From the NCBI RefSeq assembly GCF_004137685.1, contig NZ_QYBB01000003.1:1-64000 (forward strand): 64,000 nt of DNA, read 5' to 3'. Origin of the DNA: Lichenibacterium minor. Its GTDB lineage: Bacteria > Pseudomonadota > Alphaproteobacteria > Rhizobiales > Beijerinckiaceae. Below, one piece after another: positions 1-9,278 of the stretch (its first letter is position 1; each line of letters opens with the position of its first letter). Both the position numbers and the translations under genes were made by a program. The notes below the pieces were generated by a model that did no database searches, was not told where the DNA came from, and was given only the letters and a program-made list of their open reading frames with translations.

Positions 1-62
1 GCGACCAGGATGCGCAGCTCGATCTCCGCGTGTTCGTCGTCTCGGATCTGCACCGCGCTCAA
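1..62 (-). CDS. 5' end of a gene running off the left edge
   Basis: Only the first 20 codons are visible. The reading frame opens with TTG (complement of 60-62), preceded by an AGGAGGA ribosome-binding site about seven bases upstream. It reads M-S-A-V-Q-I-R-D-D-E-H-A-E-I-E-L-R-I-L-V. The strong binding site is the main support; an internal GTG three codons later is an alternative start. Too little is present to name a family. Confidence 0.4.
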   Translation of the reverse strand, partial: MSAVQIRDDEHAEIELRILV

Positions 63-170
63 GGGCCGTCCTCCTTCATCTCCGTCCACCCGGAGCGTGC
101 GCGCCGTGTGACGAGCGAAGCAGCAACGCCCTCGATCTATCGGGCGACGTCGGAGGGTTGCGGCCCGCAG

Positions 171-476
171 TCAGCCCTTCAGCTCGTCCACGTCTCGCGC
201 CGCGATGCGCCGGCCCTCGGTGACACGGCCCCACTCCCGCATGGCGACGTGCAGCGTGTGCAGCGCGATGGACACCACGTTCGCCTCGTCCACGAAGTCC
301 GAGACGATGATCTCGACCTCGGCGTTCGCGTCGGGCCCATCGACCGCGAACTTGGCCGTGAAGATGTCGTCCAGATCGTCGTCAGGCTCGTCGGCCTCAA
401 CGCGCTCCAGGCTCAGCAGCCGGCAGGTCCAATCGGACCCGTCCGTGATCTCGTCGCCCTTCTCGTCGTCCGCCAT
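171..476 (-). CDS. small acidic protein of unknown function
   Basis: A 101-residue protein that I do not recognise. The start is ATG with a GGGAGA ribosome-binding site nine bases upstream. The N-terminal half is very acidic (several D/E runs around residues 28-40). The C-terminal half alternates hydrophobic and charged residues, compatible with a small alpha/beta fold. There is no signal peptide or membrane segment. It is divergent from the gene starting at 495, with 18 bases between the two starts, so the pair may share regulation. It lies in the run of small genes next to the tRNA-Arg gene, so a mobile-element origin is likely but not shown. Confidence 0.6.
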   Translation of the reverse strand: MADDEKGDEITDGSDWTCRLLSLERVEADEPDDDLDDIFTAKFAVDGPDANAEVEIIVSDFVDEANVVSIALHTLHVAMREWGRVTEGRRIAARDVDELKG

Positions 477-494
477 GCCGCTCTCCCGCTGTTG

Positions 495-947
495 ATGTCC
501 GCAACATCGCAGGGCCGACGGCGGAAGCGGGCCACGGCGGGTGGGAAACGACCCACGGCCGGTGAGGGCGCGTCCGCCGAGGTCGCAGTGGAGGTGCGGG
601 CCCTCGTGCGCCGGGCCGCCGGCGACGTGGCGGGGAAGACCGTCGCGGCACAGGTCCGGCAGGCGGCACGACACCTCGGCTACCCGCCCGAGAGCTGGCG
701 CGTCCGGGAAGCCTGGTACGGCCGGGCTGGCGGATGGAGCGCCGCGGCGGTCGACGACCTGCGGCAGCGGTTCGCGGCGTGGCGGGAGCGGGAGCAGCCG
801 GCCGGCATCCCGACGGAGCCGTCCACCCTGGCGCAGCGGGTCGGCGAGGTGCGGCGTCTCCTGACCGAGTTGGAGCGACAGGTCGCTGGGCTCGAGGCCG
901 AGGTGGCCAGCGGTCGAATGACCGGAGGCTCGTTCTCCGATGCATAA
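495..947 (+). CDS. basic protein with C-terminal coiled coil, unknown function
   Basis: A 150-residue protein starting at ATG 495. The first 25 residues are rich in Arg, Lys and Gly. A middle region around residues 30-100 has Trp and Arg in a helical pattern. The last 45 residues form a heptad-like helix (VGEVRRLLTELERQVAGLEAE), suggesting a coiled coil. The ribosome-binding site is weak, so an internal start is possible. The basic N-terminus and helical body would suit a small nucleic-acid-binding or mobile-element protein, but this is only inference; no family is recognised. It overlaps the next reading frame by eight bases. Confidence 0.5.
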   Translation: MSATSQGRRRKRATAGGKRPTAGEGASAEVAVEVRALVRRAAGDVAGKTVAAQVRQAARHLGYPPESWRVREAWYGRAGGWSAAAVDDLRQRFAAWREREQPAGIPTEPSTLAQRVGEVRRLLTELERQVAGLEAEVASGRMTGGSFSDA

Positions 948-1170
948 CGCTCGCCTGCGAGCCCAGGCGATCTGGGACGCCCCTGCCTCGTTACTAACAA
1001 TCGCCGCTGAGTGGCTGGTGGGACGGTCCATCGACCGCCGCCTGCGGCGGGCTCGGCACCTCGTCACTGCCGGCCGGATCGATGCCGCGCTGCGCCTGTA
1101 CGGAGCCGTTTCTAACGACATCGCGACCAGCCACGCCCTGGTGCGCTGGTGGAGCGGGGACGCCCCATGA
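940..1170 (+). CDS. small protein of unknown function
   Basis: A 76-residue frame starting at ATG 940, inside the stop region of the preceding gene (eight-base overlap), with GGAGG about eleven bases upstream. The translation is basic and helical (RRLRRARHLVTAGRID). The overlap and binding site suggest translational coupling. No domain is recognised, and the short length leaves open that it is not a real gene. Confidence 0.35.
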   Translation: MHNARLRAQAIWDAPASLLTIAAEWLVGRSIDRRLRRARHLVTAGRIDAALRLYGAVSNDIATSHALVRWWSGDAP

Positions 1171-1324
1171 CCCTAGCCGCCCCGCTTCTCCGGCCGCCGT
1201 TACTGACGGCTCTGGCCACCCTGCGCCGCCTGCTGCTCGCCATCGCGCTGCCGGCGCCGTGAGAGCCCTCGCCTTCATCCTCGATCACCACACCCGAGTC
1301 CGGCACGAGCCGGGGGAGAACACC

Positions 1325-1678
1325 ATGGACACGACAGAAGACGGGGCCGGCGCGGATCTGCCGGCAGGGGACAGGGCGCTTGCGGCGCTCAGCGACGCTC
1401 TGGAGGACCTGGGCGAGAGGGCGGCGCAGGCCTTCGTCCGCAACGGCCCGGACGACCAAGCCGTGCTCGACGCGTGCCAGGCGCAGGCCGCGGCCGTGGT
1501 GCGCGCGATCGTGGCCTTGCCGGCCGTGACGCTCCACGGCGCGTCTGCGAAGGCGCGGGCGGCGAGGGCGTCGGTCGGCGTCGCGTTGCTGCCGACGGAG
1601 CTGGTCGACGCCCTCGGCTTCGACATGGCGCGCGACGTGGTTCGGCTGCAGGTCCTCGTGGAGGTCGGGCATGCCTGA
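1325..1678 (+). CDS. small helical protein of unknown function
   Basis: A 117-residue protein beginning at ATG 1325 after a GGGGGAGA ribosome-binding site. It is mildly acidic and alanine rich, predicted mostly helical. It contains a segment of the type LPAVTLHGASAKARAAR around residues 65-80; similar P-x-T-x-x-G-x-x-x-KARA stretches occur, to my recollection, in small proteins of alphaproteobacterial mobile elements. No enzyme motif is visible. It overlaps the following gene by eight bases (start ATG 1671, stop TGA 1676-1678), so the two are probably co-translated and may act together. Confidence 0.55.
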   Translation: MDTTEDGAGADLPAGDRALAALSDALEDLGERAAQAFVRNGPDDQAVLDACQAQAAAVVRAIVALPAVTLHGASAKARAARASVGVALLPTELVDALGFDMARDVVRLQVLVEVGHA

Positions 1679-2474
1679 GAACCTGGAACACCTCCGGCGG
1701 TGCAGCGCCGCTGCCCTCGGCTCGGCGCACTTCGACCTGCGCATGGCCTCCGCGCGGCTCGCGACGGCGGACGTCATCGCGGGCCTCCGCTTGGCGCTGC
1801 TCGCCGCGCGCGTGAACGGTGCAATGACGCGAGGGCTGCTCGGCCTGCGCGACGGGCCCGCGTCGCCGGAGGCGCCCGACCCGTGGCTGCTGGCGGCGGC
1901 GGGGCTGCACGACGCCGTGTCGGACGCCGCCGACGCGCTCATCAAGCTCCTCCTAGAGGCGGAGGACACGCGCCGCATCGTGACGCCGGCGCAGGCCGCA
2001 CAGGTGAACGTCATCGACGGCGCCCTGTTCGGCTTCCTGCCGGACGAGAAGGCGTTCGAGGGTTGGACGGACCCGCAGTCGTGCTGGGATCTCGGCCGCC
2101 TCACCCTGAGAGTCGGGTCCCCGGCGTGGCGCCGTCGGCGGCGCATCGTTGAAGCCGTCAACGCTTGGGGGCGCGAGCACCAGGCCGCGGTCGAGGCCGC
2201 CGGCGTCCTGCCCCTGCGGGAATGCTGCTCGGCGCTGTACCGGGTGCAGGTCTCGATCCGGGATGCGGTCCGAGACGTGCGCCCCGGCACCGTCGCAGGC
2301 TCCCGGGCCGCTGCTCGTGTTGCTGCTCGAAGCCTCGTCGAGATGGGCGACGACGCGACGGACCTCGTCGGCATCGTGCAGTCCCACGCCGCCAGCTTGC
2401 CGTCGCAGGAGCCCGCGGCTCTGGCGTGGCAGGCCGTGGAAGGCCTGCTGGTGACGGGAGCACCGAAGTCATGA
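1671..2474 (+). CDS. hypothetical protein, largely helical
   Basis: A 267-residue protein of unknown function, the largest in the tRNA-proximal cluster. The start ATG overlaps the stop of the preceding gene by eight bases. It is Ala/Leu rich with no signal peptide and no clear membrane segment. Single tryptophans are spread through the middle (for example EGWTDPQSCWDL near residue 130). I see no nucleotide-binding, metal-binding or nuclease motif. It ends 200 bases before the next gene, with repeated 10-mers in the interval. Confidence 0.6.
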   Translation: MPENLEHLRRCSAAALGSAHFDLRMASARLATADVIAGLRLALLAARVNGAMTRGLLGLRDGPASPEAPDPWLLAAAGLHDAVSDAADALIKLLLEAEDTRRIVTPAQAAQVNVIDGALFGFLPDEKAFEGWTDPQSCWDLGRLTLRVGSPAWRRRRRIVEAVNAWGREHQAAVEAAGVLPLRECCSALYRVQVSIRDAVRDVRPGTVAGSRAAARVAARSLVEMGDDATDLVGIVQSHAASLPSQEPAALAWQAVEGLLVTGAPKS

Positions 2475-2493
2475 TGAGCGCTATCAATCACCC

Positions 2494-2566
2494 GGTGACG
2501 TCAACGGGTGACCTCACCTGGTCGACCCTTATGGGATCCGGGGCGCACGCGGTGACCTCACGAGGT
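2494..2566. repeat. three copies of GGTGACSTCA in an intergenic region
   Basis: GGTGACGTCA at 2494-2503, GGTGACCTCA at 2507-2516 and GGTGACCTCA at 2551-2560. The first two start 13 bases apart and the third lies 44 bases further on. The third also forms the inverted repeat ACCTC-AC-GAGGT at 2555-2566. Such spaced repeats upstream of a small gene suggest operator sites for a regulator or iteron-like protein sites. Which protein binds is not known. Confidence 0.45.
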
Positions 2567-2675
2567 GATGCGGGCGAGGTGCGACAGACCTGCGACACCG
2601 CCGCTCATTTTGAGCTGTCGGCTTGCTACGATGTGCGCATGATGAGGAGCACGGCCATGGAAGGAGGGCCGGCTA

Positions 2676-2966
2676 ATGGACAGGATCGACATCGAGATGG
2701 CCCGCCGCTACCTGGCGCGGAAAGCGAAGCACCGCGTGGACCAGGCGAATCACCGCGCCAAAAACAAGGCCGAGAAGCGGCCCGAGCGCGACGACATCGA
2801 GCGCGCCGCGCTTCGCGTGCTGCTCGAATCGGCGCGGCGGTTCCCCGAAGCCAAGCACGCCTGGATCGACACGATCGCCCGCGACCTCGCCAAGAAGGGC
2901 TTCCGCGAAGCCGCGACCAAGAGGGCCATCGCCGGGATGCAGGAACGGCTCGGCAGCGCGGACTGA
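2676..2966 (+). CDS. small basic helical protein, unknown function
   Basis: A 96-residue protein with a good ribosome-binding site (GGAAGGAGG) ahead of ATG 2676. It is rich in Lys, Arg and Glu and predicted almost wholly helical ([16 protein letters not shown] near the N-terminus). The C-terminal part ([20 protein letters not shown]) could be a helix-turn-helix-like segment, but no family is recognised. It is the last gene before the tRNA-Arg gene, the place where integrases or excisionases of tRNA-targeting elements are often found. The length would allow an excisionase or regulator, but this is speculation. Confidence 0.55.
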   Translation: MDRIDIEMARRYLARKAKHRVDQANHRAKNKAEKRPERDDIERAALRVLLESARRFPEAKHAWIDTIARDLAKKGFREAATKRAIAGMQERLGSAD

Positions 2967-2985
2967 AGCTACCAACCTTTCAAGT

Positions 2986-3020
2986 CGGCCGGTGCAAGAG
3001 GTGCCAAACTCTACCGGCCG
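2986..3020. repeat. 8-bp perfect inverted repeat near the tRNA 3' end
   Basis: CGGCCGGT (2986-2993) and ACCGGCCG (3013-3020) are exact inverted copies separated by 19 bases. The repeat lies 66 bases beyond the 3' end of the tRNA-Arg gene. It could be a transcription terminator for the tRNA or for the small gene ending at 2966 (no T-run follows), or a recombinase arm site of the putative integrated element. Confidence 0.4.
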
Positions 3021-3085
3021 CTTACCTCATGCTTACCCGAGATCAGGCAGCAGGATCGCACTGGCGTGTAAGTGGTTGGGAAAAC

Positions 3086-3162
<77 letters not shown>

Positions 3163-3311
3163 GTGTCGCGCTCGACGCATCAGGAGTAGCGCATCGCGGT
3201 CCGCCCCGCAAGCCGATCGCGGGCGGCGGGACCGGCGCCGCGCAGCTTTTCGGGGCGGCGACGGGGAGCGTTCCCCTGTGCAAAACCGCCCTCCCCTGCT
3301 ATGCCCCGCGC

Positions 3312-5117
3312 ATGACCGCGCAGAAGCTCGACAACATCCGCAATTTCTCGATCGTGGCGCACATCGACCACGGCAAGTCGACGCTGGCCGATCGGCTCAT
3401 CCAGCACACCGGCACCGTGGCGCTGCGCGACATGTCGGAGCAGATGCTCGACTCGATGGACATCGAGCGCGAGCGCGGCATCACCATCAAGGCGCAGACG
3501 GTGCGGCTCGACTACGTGGCGGCCGACGGCAAGAGCTACGTGCTCAACCTGATGGACACGCCCGGCCACGTCGATTTCGCCTACGAGGTGTCGCGCTCGC
3601 TGGCCGCCTGCGAAGGCTCGCTGCTCGTGGTGGACGCCAGCCAGGGCGTCGAAGCGCAGACGCTGGCCAACGTGTACCAGGCGCTCGACGCCGGCCACGA
3701 CATCGTGCCGGTGTTGAACAAGATCGACCTGCCCGCGGCCGAGCCCGAGCGCATCCGCCAGCAGATCGAGGACGTCATCGGCCTGGACGCGTCGGAAGCG
3801 GTCGAGATTTCGGCCAAGACCGGCCTCAACATCGCGGGCGTGCTCGAAGCCATCGTCACCAAGCTGCCGCCCCCGACGGGCGACGTCGATGCGCCGCTGA
3901 AGGCCCTTCTGGTCGACAGCTGGTACGACGCCTACCTCGGCGTGGTGGTGCTGGTGCGGGTCATCGACGGATCGATGAAGAAGGGCGCCCGCATCCAGAC
4001 CATGGCGACCGGCGCCCATTACGAGGTCGACCGCATCGGCGTGTTCAAGCCGAAGATGACCAACGTGGCGAGCCTCGGCCCCGGCGAGGTCGGCTTCATC
4101 ACGGCGCAGATCAAGGACGTGGCCGACACCCGCGTCGGCGACACGATCACCGACGAGCGCAAGCCCACCGCCCAGGCACTGCCCGGGTTCAAGCCCGCGC
4201 AGCCGGTGGTGTTCTGCGGCCTGTTCCCCGTCGACGCCGCCGACTTCGACGACCTGCGCGCCGCCATGGGCCGGCTGCGCCTCAACGACGCGAGCTTCTC
4301 CTTCGAGATGGAGTCCTCCGCGGCGCTCGGCTTCGGCTTTCGCTGCGGCTTCCTCGGGCTCCTCCACCTCGAGATCGTCCAGGAGCGGCTCGAGCGTGAG
4401 TTCAATCTCGACCTCATCGCCACGGCGCCGTCGGTGGTCTACGAGATCGCGCTGCGCGACGGCACCGCCATCGATCTCCACAACCCGGCCGACATGCCGG
4501 ACGTGATGAGGATCGAGGAGATCCGCGAGCCCTGGATCCAGGCCAAGATCCTCACCCCCGACGAATATCTCGGCGGCATTCTCAAGCTGTGCCAGGATCG
4601 GCGCGGCGTGCAGACCGACCTGAGCTACGTCGGCTCGCGCGCCATGCTGACCTACGAACTGCCCTTGAACGAGGTGGTGTTCGACTTCTACGACCGGCTG
4701 AAGTCGATCTCGAAGGGCTACGCCTCGTTCGACTACCACATCACCGACTACAAGGCCGGCGACCTCGTGAAGATGCAGGTGCTGGTCAACGCCGAGCCGG
4801 TCGACGCCTTGTCCATGCTGGTCCACCGCGACCGGGCGGAAAGCCGCGGCCGCGCCATGGTGGACAAGCTGAAGGACCTGATCCCCCAGCACATGTTCCA
4901 GATCCCGATCCAGGCCGCCATCGGGGGCAAGATCATCGCCCGCGAAACCATCCGGGCGCTGCGCAAGGACGTCACCGCCAAGTGCTACGGCGGCGACGTG
5001 TCCCGCAAGCGCAAGCTGCTGGAGAAGCAGAAGGCCGGCAAGAAGAAGATGCGGCAGTTCGGCAAGGTCGAGATCCCGCAGGCGGCCTTCATCGCCGCCC
5101 TGAAGATGGACGCCTGA
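3312..5117 (+). CDS. lepA: elongation factor 4 (LepA)
   Basis: A 601-residue ribosome-associated GTPase, the usual length for LepA/EF4, which acts on elongating or stalled ribosomes and promotes back-translocation. The GTPase motifs are visible: AHIDHGKST at residues 16-24, DTPGH at 82-86 and NKID at 136-139. The C-terminal LepA-specific domain ends in a Lys-rich tail ([16 protein letters not shown]). The start ATG 3312 gives [13 protein letters not shown], matching the family N-terminus; the frame is open further upstream but has no family similarity there. It stands alone on the + strand between the tRNA gene and a small secreted-protein gene. Confidence 0.97.
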   Translation: MTAQKLDNIRNFSIVAHIDHGKSTLADRLIQHTGTVALRDMSEQMLDSMDIERERGITIKAQTVRLDYVAADGKSYVLNLMDTPGHVDFAYEVSRSLAACEGSLLVVDASQGVEAQTLANVYQALDAGHDIVPVLNKIDLPAAEPERIRQQIEDVIGLDASEAVEISAKTGLNIAGVLEAIVTKLPPPTGDVDAPLKALLVDSWYDAYLGVVVLVRVIDGSMKKGARIQTMATGAHYEVDRIGVFKPKMTNVASLGPGEVGFITAQIKDVADTRVGDTITDERKPTAQALPGFKPAQPVVFCGLFPVDAADFDDLRAAMGRLRLNDASFSFEMESSAALGFGFRCGFLGLLHLEIVQERLEREFNLDLIATAPSVVYEIALRDGTAIDLHNPADMPDVMRIEEIREPWIQAKILTPDEYLGGILKLCQDRRGVQTDLSYVGSRAMLTYELPLNEVVFDFYDRLKSISKGYASFDYHITDYKAGDLVKMQVLVNAEPVDALSMLVHRDRAESRGRAMVDKLKDLIPQHMFQIPIQAAIGGKIIARETIRALRKDVTAKCYGGDVSRKRKLLEKQKAGKKKMRQFGKVEIPQAAFIAALKMDA

Positions 5118-5217
5118 GCGACGGCCAGGGATCGTTAAGGTTCGAGCGATAGTGTGGGGCGCGCGCGGGGCATCCCCGCCCGCCCCGTTGGGCCGCGTCA
5201 CGGACGGATCTCAGGCG

Positions 5218-5778
5218 ATGAAAGCAGCCGCTGCCCTCCTCGCGTTCGGCCTGGGCTTCGGCTGCGCCGCCGCGATCGCCGCCCCCGCCCCCAAGGTTGC
5301 GGGCGTCGGGTGCGAATCCTTCATGAAGGACTTCCCGACGGACGCGGCCGGCTACCGCGTGTCCTTCGAGCGGCCGCTGACCATCGCGCGCGGTTTCGGC
5401 GACGTCCTGAGCGGGATCGACGTGCGCGTCGTGTCGAGCGACACCAAGGTCGACGGCACGCTGAAATGCAAGGACGACAAGTTCCTGCGCTTCGAACTGC
5501 GCGCCACCCTGCCGGCGGATGACAAGATCCTGGCCGACCTGGGCAAGTTCGAGGTCGCGGCCCTGATGGCCGCCTTCCGCTGGGATCGCGCCAAGGCCGA
5601 GACGGTCGAGAAGGCCATGACGTCGGACGCCGGGGAATACCTCCGTGCCTCGATCGAGCGGGGCGACCTGTATCGTTCGGGGAAGGTGGAGTACCATCAG
5701 GCGGACCGCTTGGACCTCGGACTGATCTGGACCCAGGCGGACCACACCTTCGTGATCTCGACCCAGACCGACGACTGA
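5218..5778 (+). CDS. secreted protein of unknown function
   Basis: A 186-residue protein with a clear N-terminal signal peptide (KAAAALLAFGLGFGCAAAIAA), so it is expected in the periplasm. The mature part is a mix of strands and helices with two cysteines (in GVGCES and LKCKDD) that could form a disulfide. I do not recognise the family. ATG 5218 is chosen because the hydrophobic segment starts immediately after it; the open frame upstream has no good start context. It lies 100 bases after lepA on the same strand but with its own spacing, so co-transcription is uncertain. Confidence 0.7.
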   Translation: MKAAAALLAFGLGFGCAAAIAAPAPKVAGVGCESFMKDFPTDAAGYRVSFERPLTIARGFGDVLSGIDVRVVSSDTKVDGTLKCKDDKFLRFELRATLPADDKILADLGKFEVAALMAAFRWDRAKAETVEKAMTSDAGEYLRASIERGDLYRSGKVEYHQADRLDLGLIWTQADHTFVISTQTDD

Positions 5779-5900
5779 TCGCGCCGCCGGGCGAGCCGAG
5801 CGGCTCGGCCCAGCGTCGGGGGGTGTCGATCGCCGGCCGCCACGGACGCGCGCCGCCGCTCGTGCGGCGCGACGCGACGGGGCTCCCCCGCCGGACGGCT

Positions 5901-6632
5901 TCAGCCCTTCAGGAGCTCCGTCAGGGGGCGCGGCGGCCGCGCGGCGCGGGACAGGTCGAGGCCGGCCTCGATGCCGTCCAGGTGCCCGGTCATCAGCCGC
6001 ACCGCGAGTTCGGCGTCGCGCGCCCTCAACGCCGCGACGAGCCCGAGATGGTCGTGGTCGCCGCACTCCGGCCGGCCGCCGTGACCGTAGAGGGCGATGA
6101 CCAGCGACGACTGCGCCACCAGCTCCGTCAGGAACTTCTCCAGCACGGGCTGCCGCGCCAGGCCCGCGACGGAGGCGTGGAACTGGCCCGACAGCCGGAT
6201 CGACCCACCGCGATCCCCCGCCGCCACGGCGGCGCGACCCGCCGCCACGATGCGGTCCAGCGCGTCGCAATCGTCCGGCGTCGCCCGTTCGGCGGCGCGG
6301 GCCACGATCACGGCCTCGATCACCCGGCGGGCGTCGAACAGGTCGCGCGCGTCCTGCGGCGTCGGCGACGCCACCGCGGCCCCCCGGTGACGGGCCAGCA
6401 CGACGATGCCGTCCTGGGCCAGCGACCGCAACGCGCCCCGCACCAGCGTGCGGCTGACGGCGAAGTGGGCGGCGACGCGGTCCTCCGGCAGCTTGGTGCC
6501 CGGCGGGAGCCGCTGCTCGACCACCGCCAGAAGGATGGCGTCGTGGATCGCCGAAACCCGATCGGCGTCCTCCACCGCCGGGCCGCCGGGCCGACCGTCC
6601 TCCACCCGCTCCGCCGCCCCGTCCAGCTTCAC
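5901..6632 (-). CDS. GntR-family regulator with FCD ligand domain
   Basis: A 243-residue transcription factor. Residues from about 30 to 95 form the GntR winged helix (VSAIHDAILLAVVEQRLPPG, then LPEDRVAAHFAVSRTLVRGAL). The rest is an all-helical FCD domain whose His residues (QFHAS, DHDHLG, MTGHLDG) and an N-terminal Asp fit the usual metal site. FCD regulators sense small organic acids or related ligands. The start is GTG (6630-6632) with GGAGAAGG just upstream; the frame extends further but without family similarity. It is divergent from an ABC importer operon, which it probably controls through palindromes at 6731-6767. Confidence 0.88.
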   Translation of the reverse strand: MKLDGAAERVEDGRPGGPAVEDADRVSAIHDAILLAVVEQRLPPGTKLPEDRVAAHFAVSRTLVRGALRSLAQDGIVVLARHRGAAVASPTPQDARDLFDARRVIEAVIVARAAERATPDDCDALDRIVAAGRAAVAAGDRGGSIRLSGQFHASVAGLARQPVLEKFLTELVAQSSLVIALYGHGGRPECGDHDHLGLVAALRARDAELAVRLMTGHLDGIEAGLDLSRAARPPRPLTELLKG

Positions 6633-6730
6633 GCCCTTCTCCGACCCGTGTCGGGTTAGTCCAAGCAGGTTTCGAGCCGCGTCGCGGTGTCCGGGCCGCG
6701 GCCCGCCACCGGGGAGGCCCGGGCCGCCGG

Positions 6731-6744
6731 GATCGTACACGATC
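6731..6744. promoter_or_regulatory. candidate GntR/FCD operator 1
   Basis: GATCGT-AC-ACGATC, a perfect 6-bp inverted repeat with a two-base centre, in the region between the divergent GntR gene and the ABC importer operon. It contains the T-n-GT...AC-n-A arrangement typical of FadR/FCD-type GntR operators. The assignment to this regulator is inference from position and symmetry. Confidence 0.55.
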
Positions 6745-6751
6745 TGACCAC

Positions 6752-6767
6752 GGATCGGGCACGATCC
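6752..6767. promoter_or_regulatory. candidate GntR/FCD operator 2
   Basis: GGATCG-GGCA-CGATCC, a second 6-bp inverted repeat. Its centre is 22 bases from the centre of the first, about two helical turns, so two dimers could bind the same DNA face. It shares the GATCG/CGATC core with operator 1. Confidence 0.5.
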
Positions 6768-6883
6768 GGCGGCGGCGCCCGTCCCTTGAGCGCCCGCCTG
6801 CGATGGACCGGAAAGGTCCAAGGCGCGGCGACATGGCACGCCAGTTGCAGCGTCGCGGTCGACCACGCGATCGGGACCACGCC

Positions 6884-7936
<1,053 letters not shown>

Positions 7937-7985
7937 ACCAGCCGCTCGCGCGACCCGACCCTTCGCCACCCAGGAGAAACGAACC

Positions 7986-9278
7986 GTGACACAGGACACC
8001 AGGCCGACCGTGAAGCTGTCGCGCCGCACGCTGCTCCAGGGCTCCGCCGCCGTCGCGGGCGTGGCCGCGGGTTCGGGGGCCGTCACCGGCTTTCCGGCCG
8101 TGTGGTCGGCGGAGCCCAAGGTGCTGCGCTACCTCGGCACCGCCGTGAACCAGTCGGCCGACATCGCCAAGAAGGTGAAGGAGGACACCGGCATCACCCT
8201 CGAATACGTCGCCGTCACCACCGACGACGTGACCAAGCGCGTCATCACCCAGCCGAACTCCTACGACATCGTCGACACGGAATATTTCGCGCTGAAGAAG
8301 TTGGTGCCGGCCGGCAACCTGAAGGCGATGAACGGTAGGAAGATCAAGGAATACGGCAATATCACGCCGGTCATCACCAAGTGCGAGCTCGGCGACGGCA
8401 CCAAGATCGGCGACCAGGGCACCGCGCCGAAGAAGGTGATGTTCGTCGACGGCGAGCACTCCACGAAGTTCTCGTCCGGCATGACCGAATGGGCGACGCT
8501 GATCCCCACCGTGTACAACGCCGACACGCTGGGCATCCGTCCGGACCTGATCAAGACCAAGGTCGACAGCTGGGCGCAGCTCCTGAACCCCGAGTTCAAG
8601 GGCAAGGCCGCCATCCTGAACATCCCGTCCATCGGCATCATGGACGCCGCCATGGTGGTCGAGGCCACGGGCCAGTACAAATATCCAGACAAGGGCAACA
8701 TGACGAAGCCCGAGATCGACATGACCATGAAGGTCCTCACGGAGGCCAAGAAAAACGGGCAGTTCCGAGCCTTCTGGAAGGACTTCAACGAATCCGTCAA
8801 CCTGATGGCCTCGGGCGAAACGGTGATCCAATCGATGTGGTCGCCGGCCGTGACGGCGGTGAAGTCGAAGGGCATCCCCTGCGTGTTCCAGCCGCTGAAG
8901 GAGGGCTACCGCTCCTGGGCGTCGGGCTTCGCGGTGTCGAAGGGCGTGTCCGGCATGAAGGAGGACGTGGCCTACGAGTTCGTGAACTGGTTCCTGTCCG
9001 GCTGGGCCGGCGCCTACCTAAACCGCCAGGGCTATTATTCTGCCGTCCTGCCCACCGCCAAGGCCGCCATGGAGCCCTACGAGTGGGCCTATTGGATGGA
9101 GGGCAAGCCGGCCGAGAAGGACATCCACGCCCCGGACGGCACGCTGCTCGATCACGCGGGCAACGTCCGCGACGGCGGCTCGTTCGACGCCCGCATGGGC
9201 AAGGTGGCGTGCTGGAACGCCATCATGGACGAGAACGACTACATGGTCCGCAAGTGGAACGAGTTCATCGCCGCATGA
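7986..9278 (+). CDS. periplasmic solute-binding protein with Tat signal
   Basis: A 430-residue extracellular solute-binding protein of the PotD/spermidine-putrescine type. The N-terminus carries a twin-arginine signal (KLSRRTLLQGSAAVAG, residues 11-26), so the protein is probably exported folded by TatABC, itself encoded at 42.3-44.1 kb. The mature part has the usual two-lobe binding-protein pattern, with a late ASGFAVSKG segment. The start is GTG 7986 with AGGAGAAAC upstream. Its stop overlaps the start of the first permease gene (ATGA). The exact ligand is not evident; polyamines, amino-acid-like compounds or organic amines are all possible for this class. Confidence 0.88.
   Translation: MTQDTRPTVKLSRRTLLQGSAAVAGVAAGSGAVTGFPAVWSAEPKVLRYLGTAVNQSADIAKKVKEDTGITLEYVAVTTDDVTKRVITQPNSYDIVDTEYFALKKLVPAGNLKAMNGRKIKEYGNITPVITKCELGDGTKIGDQGTAPKKVMFVDGEHSTKFSSGMTEWATLIPTVYNADTLGIRPDLIKTKVDSWAQLLNPEFKGKAAILNIPSIGIMDAAMVVEATGQYKYPDKGNMTKPEIDMTMKVLTEAKKNGQFRAFWKDFNESVNLMASGETVIQSMWSPAVTAVKSKGIPCVFQPLKEGYRSWASGFAVSKGVSGMKEDVAYEFVNWFLSGWAGAYLNRQGYYSAVLPTAKAAMEPYEWAYWMEGKPAEKDIHAPDGTLLDHAGNVRDGGSFDARMGKVACWNAIMDENDYMVRKWNEFIAA

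Noticed and set aside
3180..5201. Long open frame of 673 codons antisense to lepA
   Set aside because: The + strand encodes an unmistakable LepA protein; the minus frame is His/Val/Gly/Asp-rich with no domain, the usual shadow in very GC-rich DNA.
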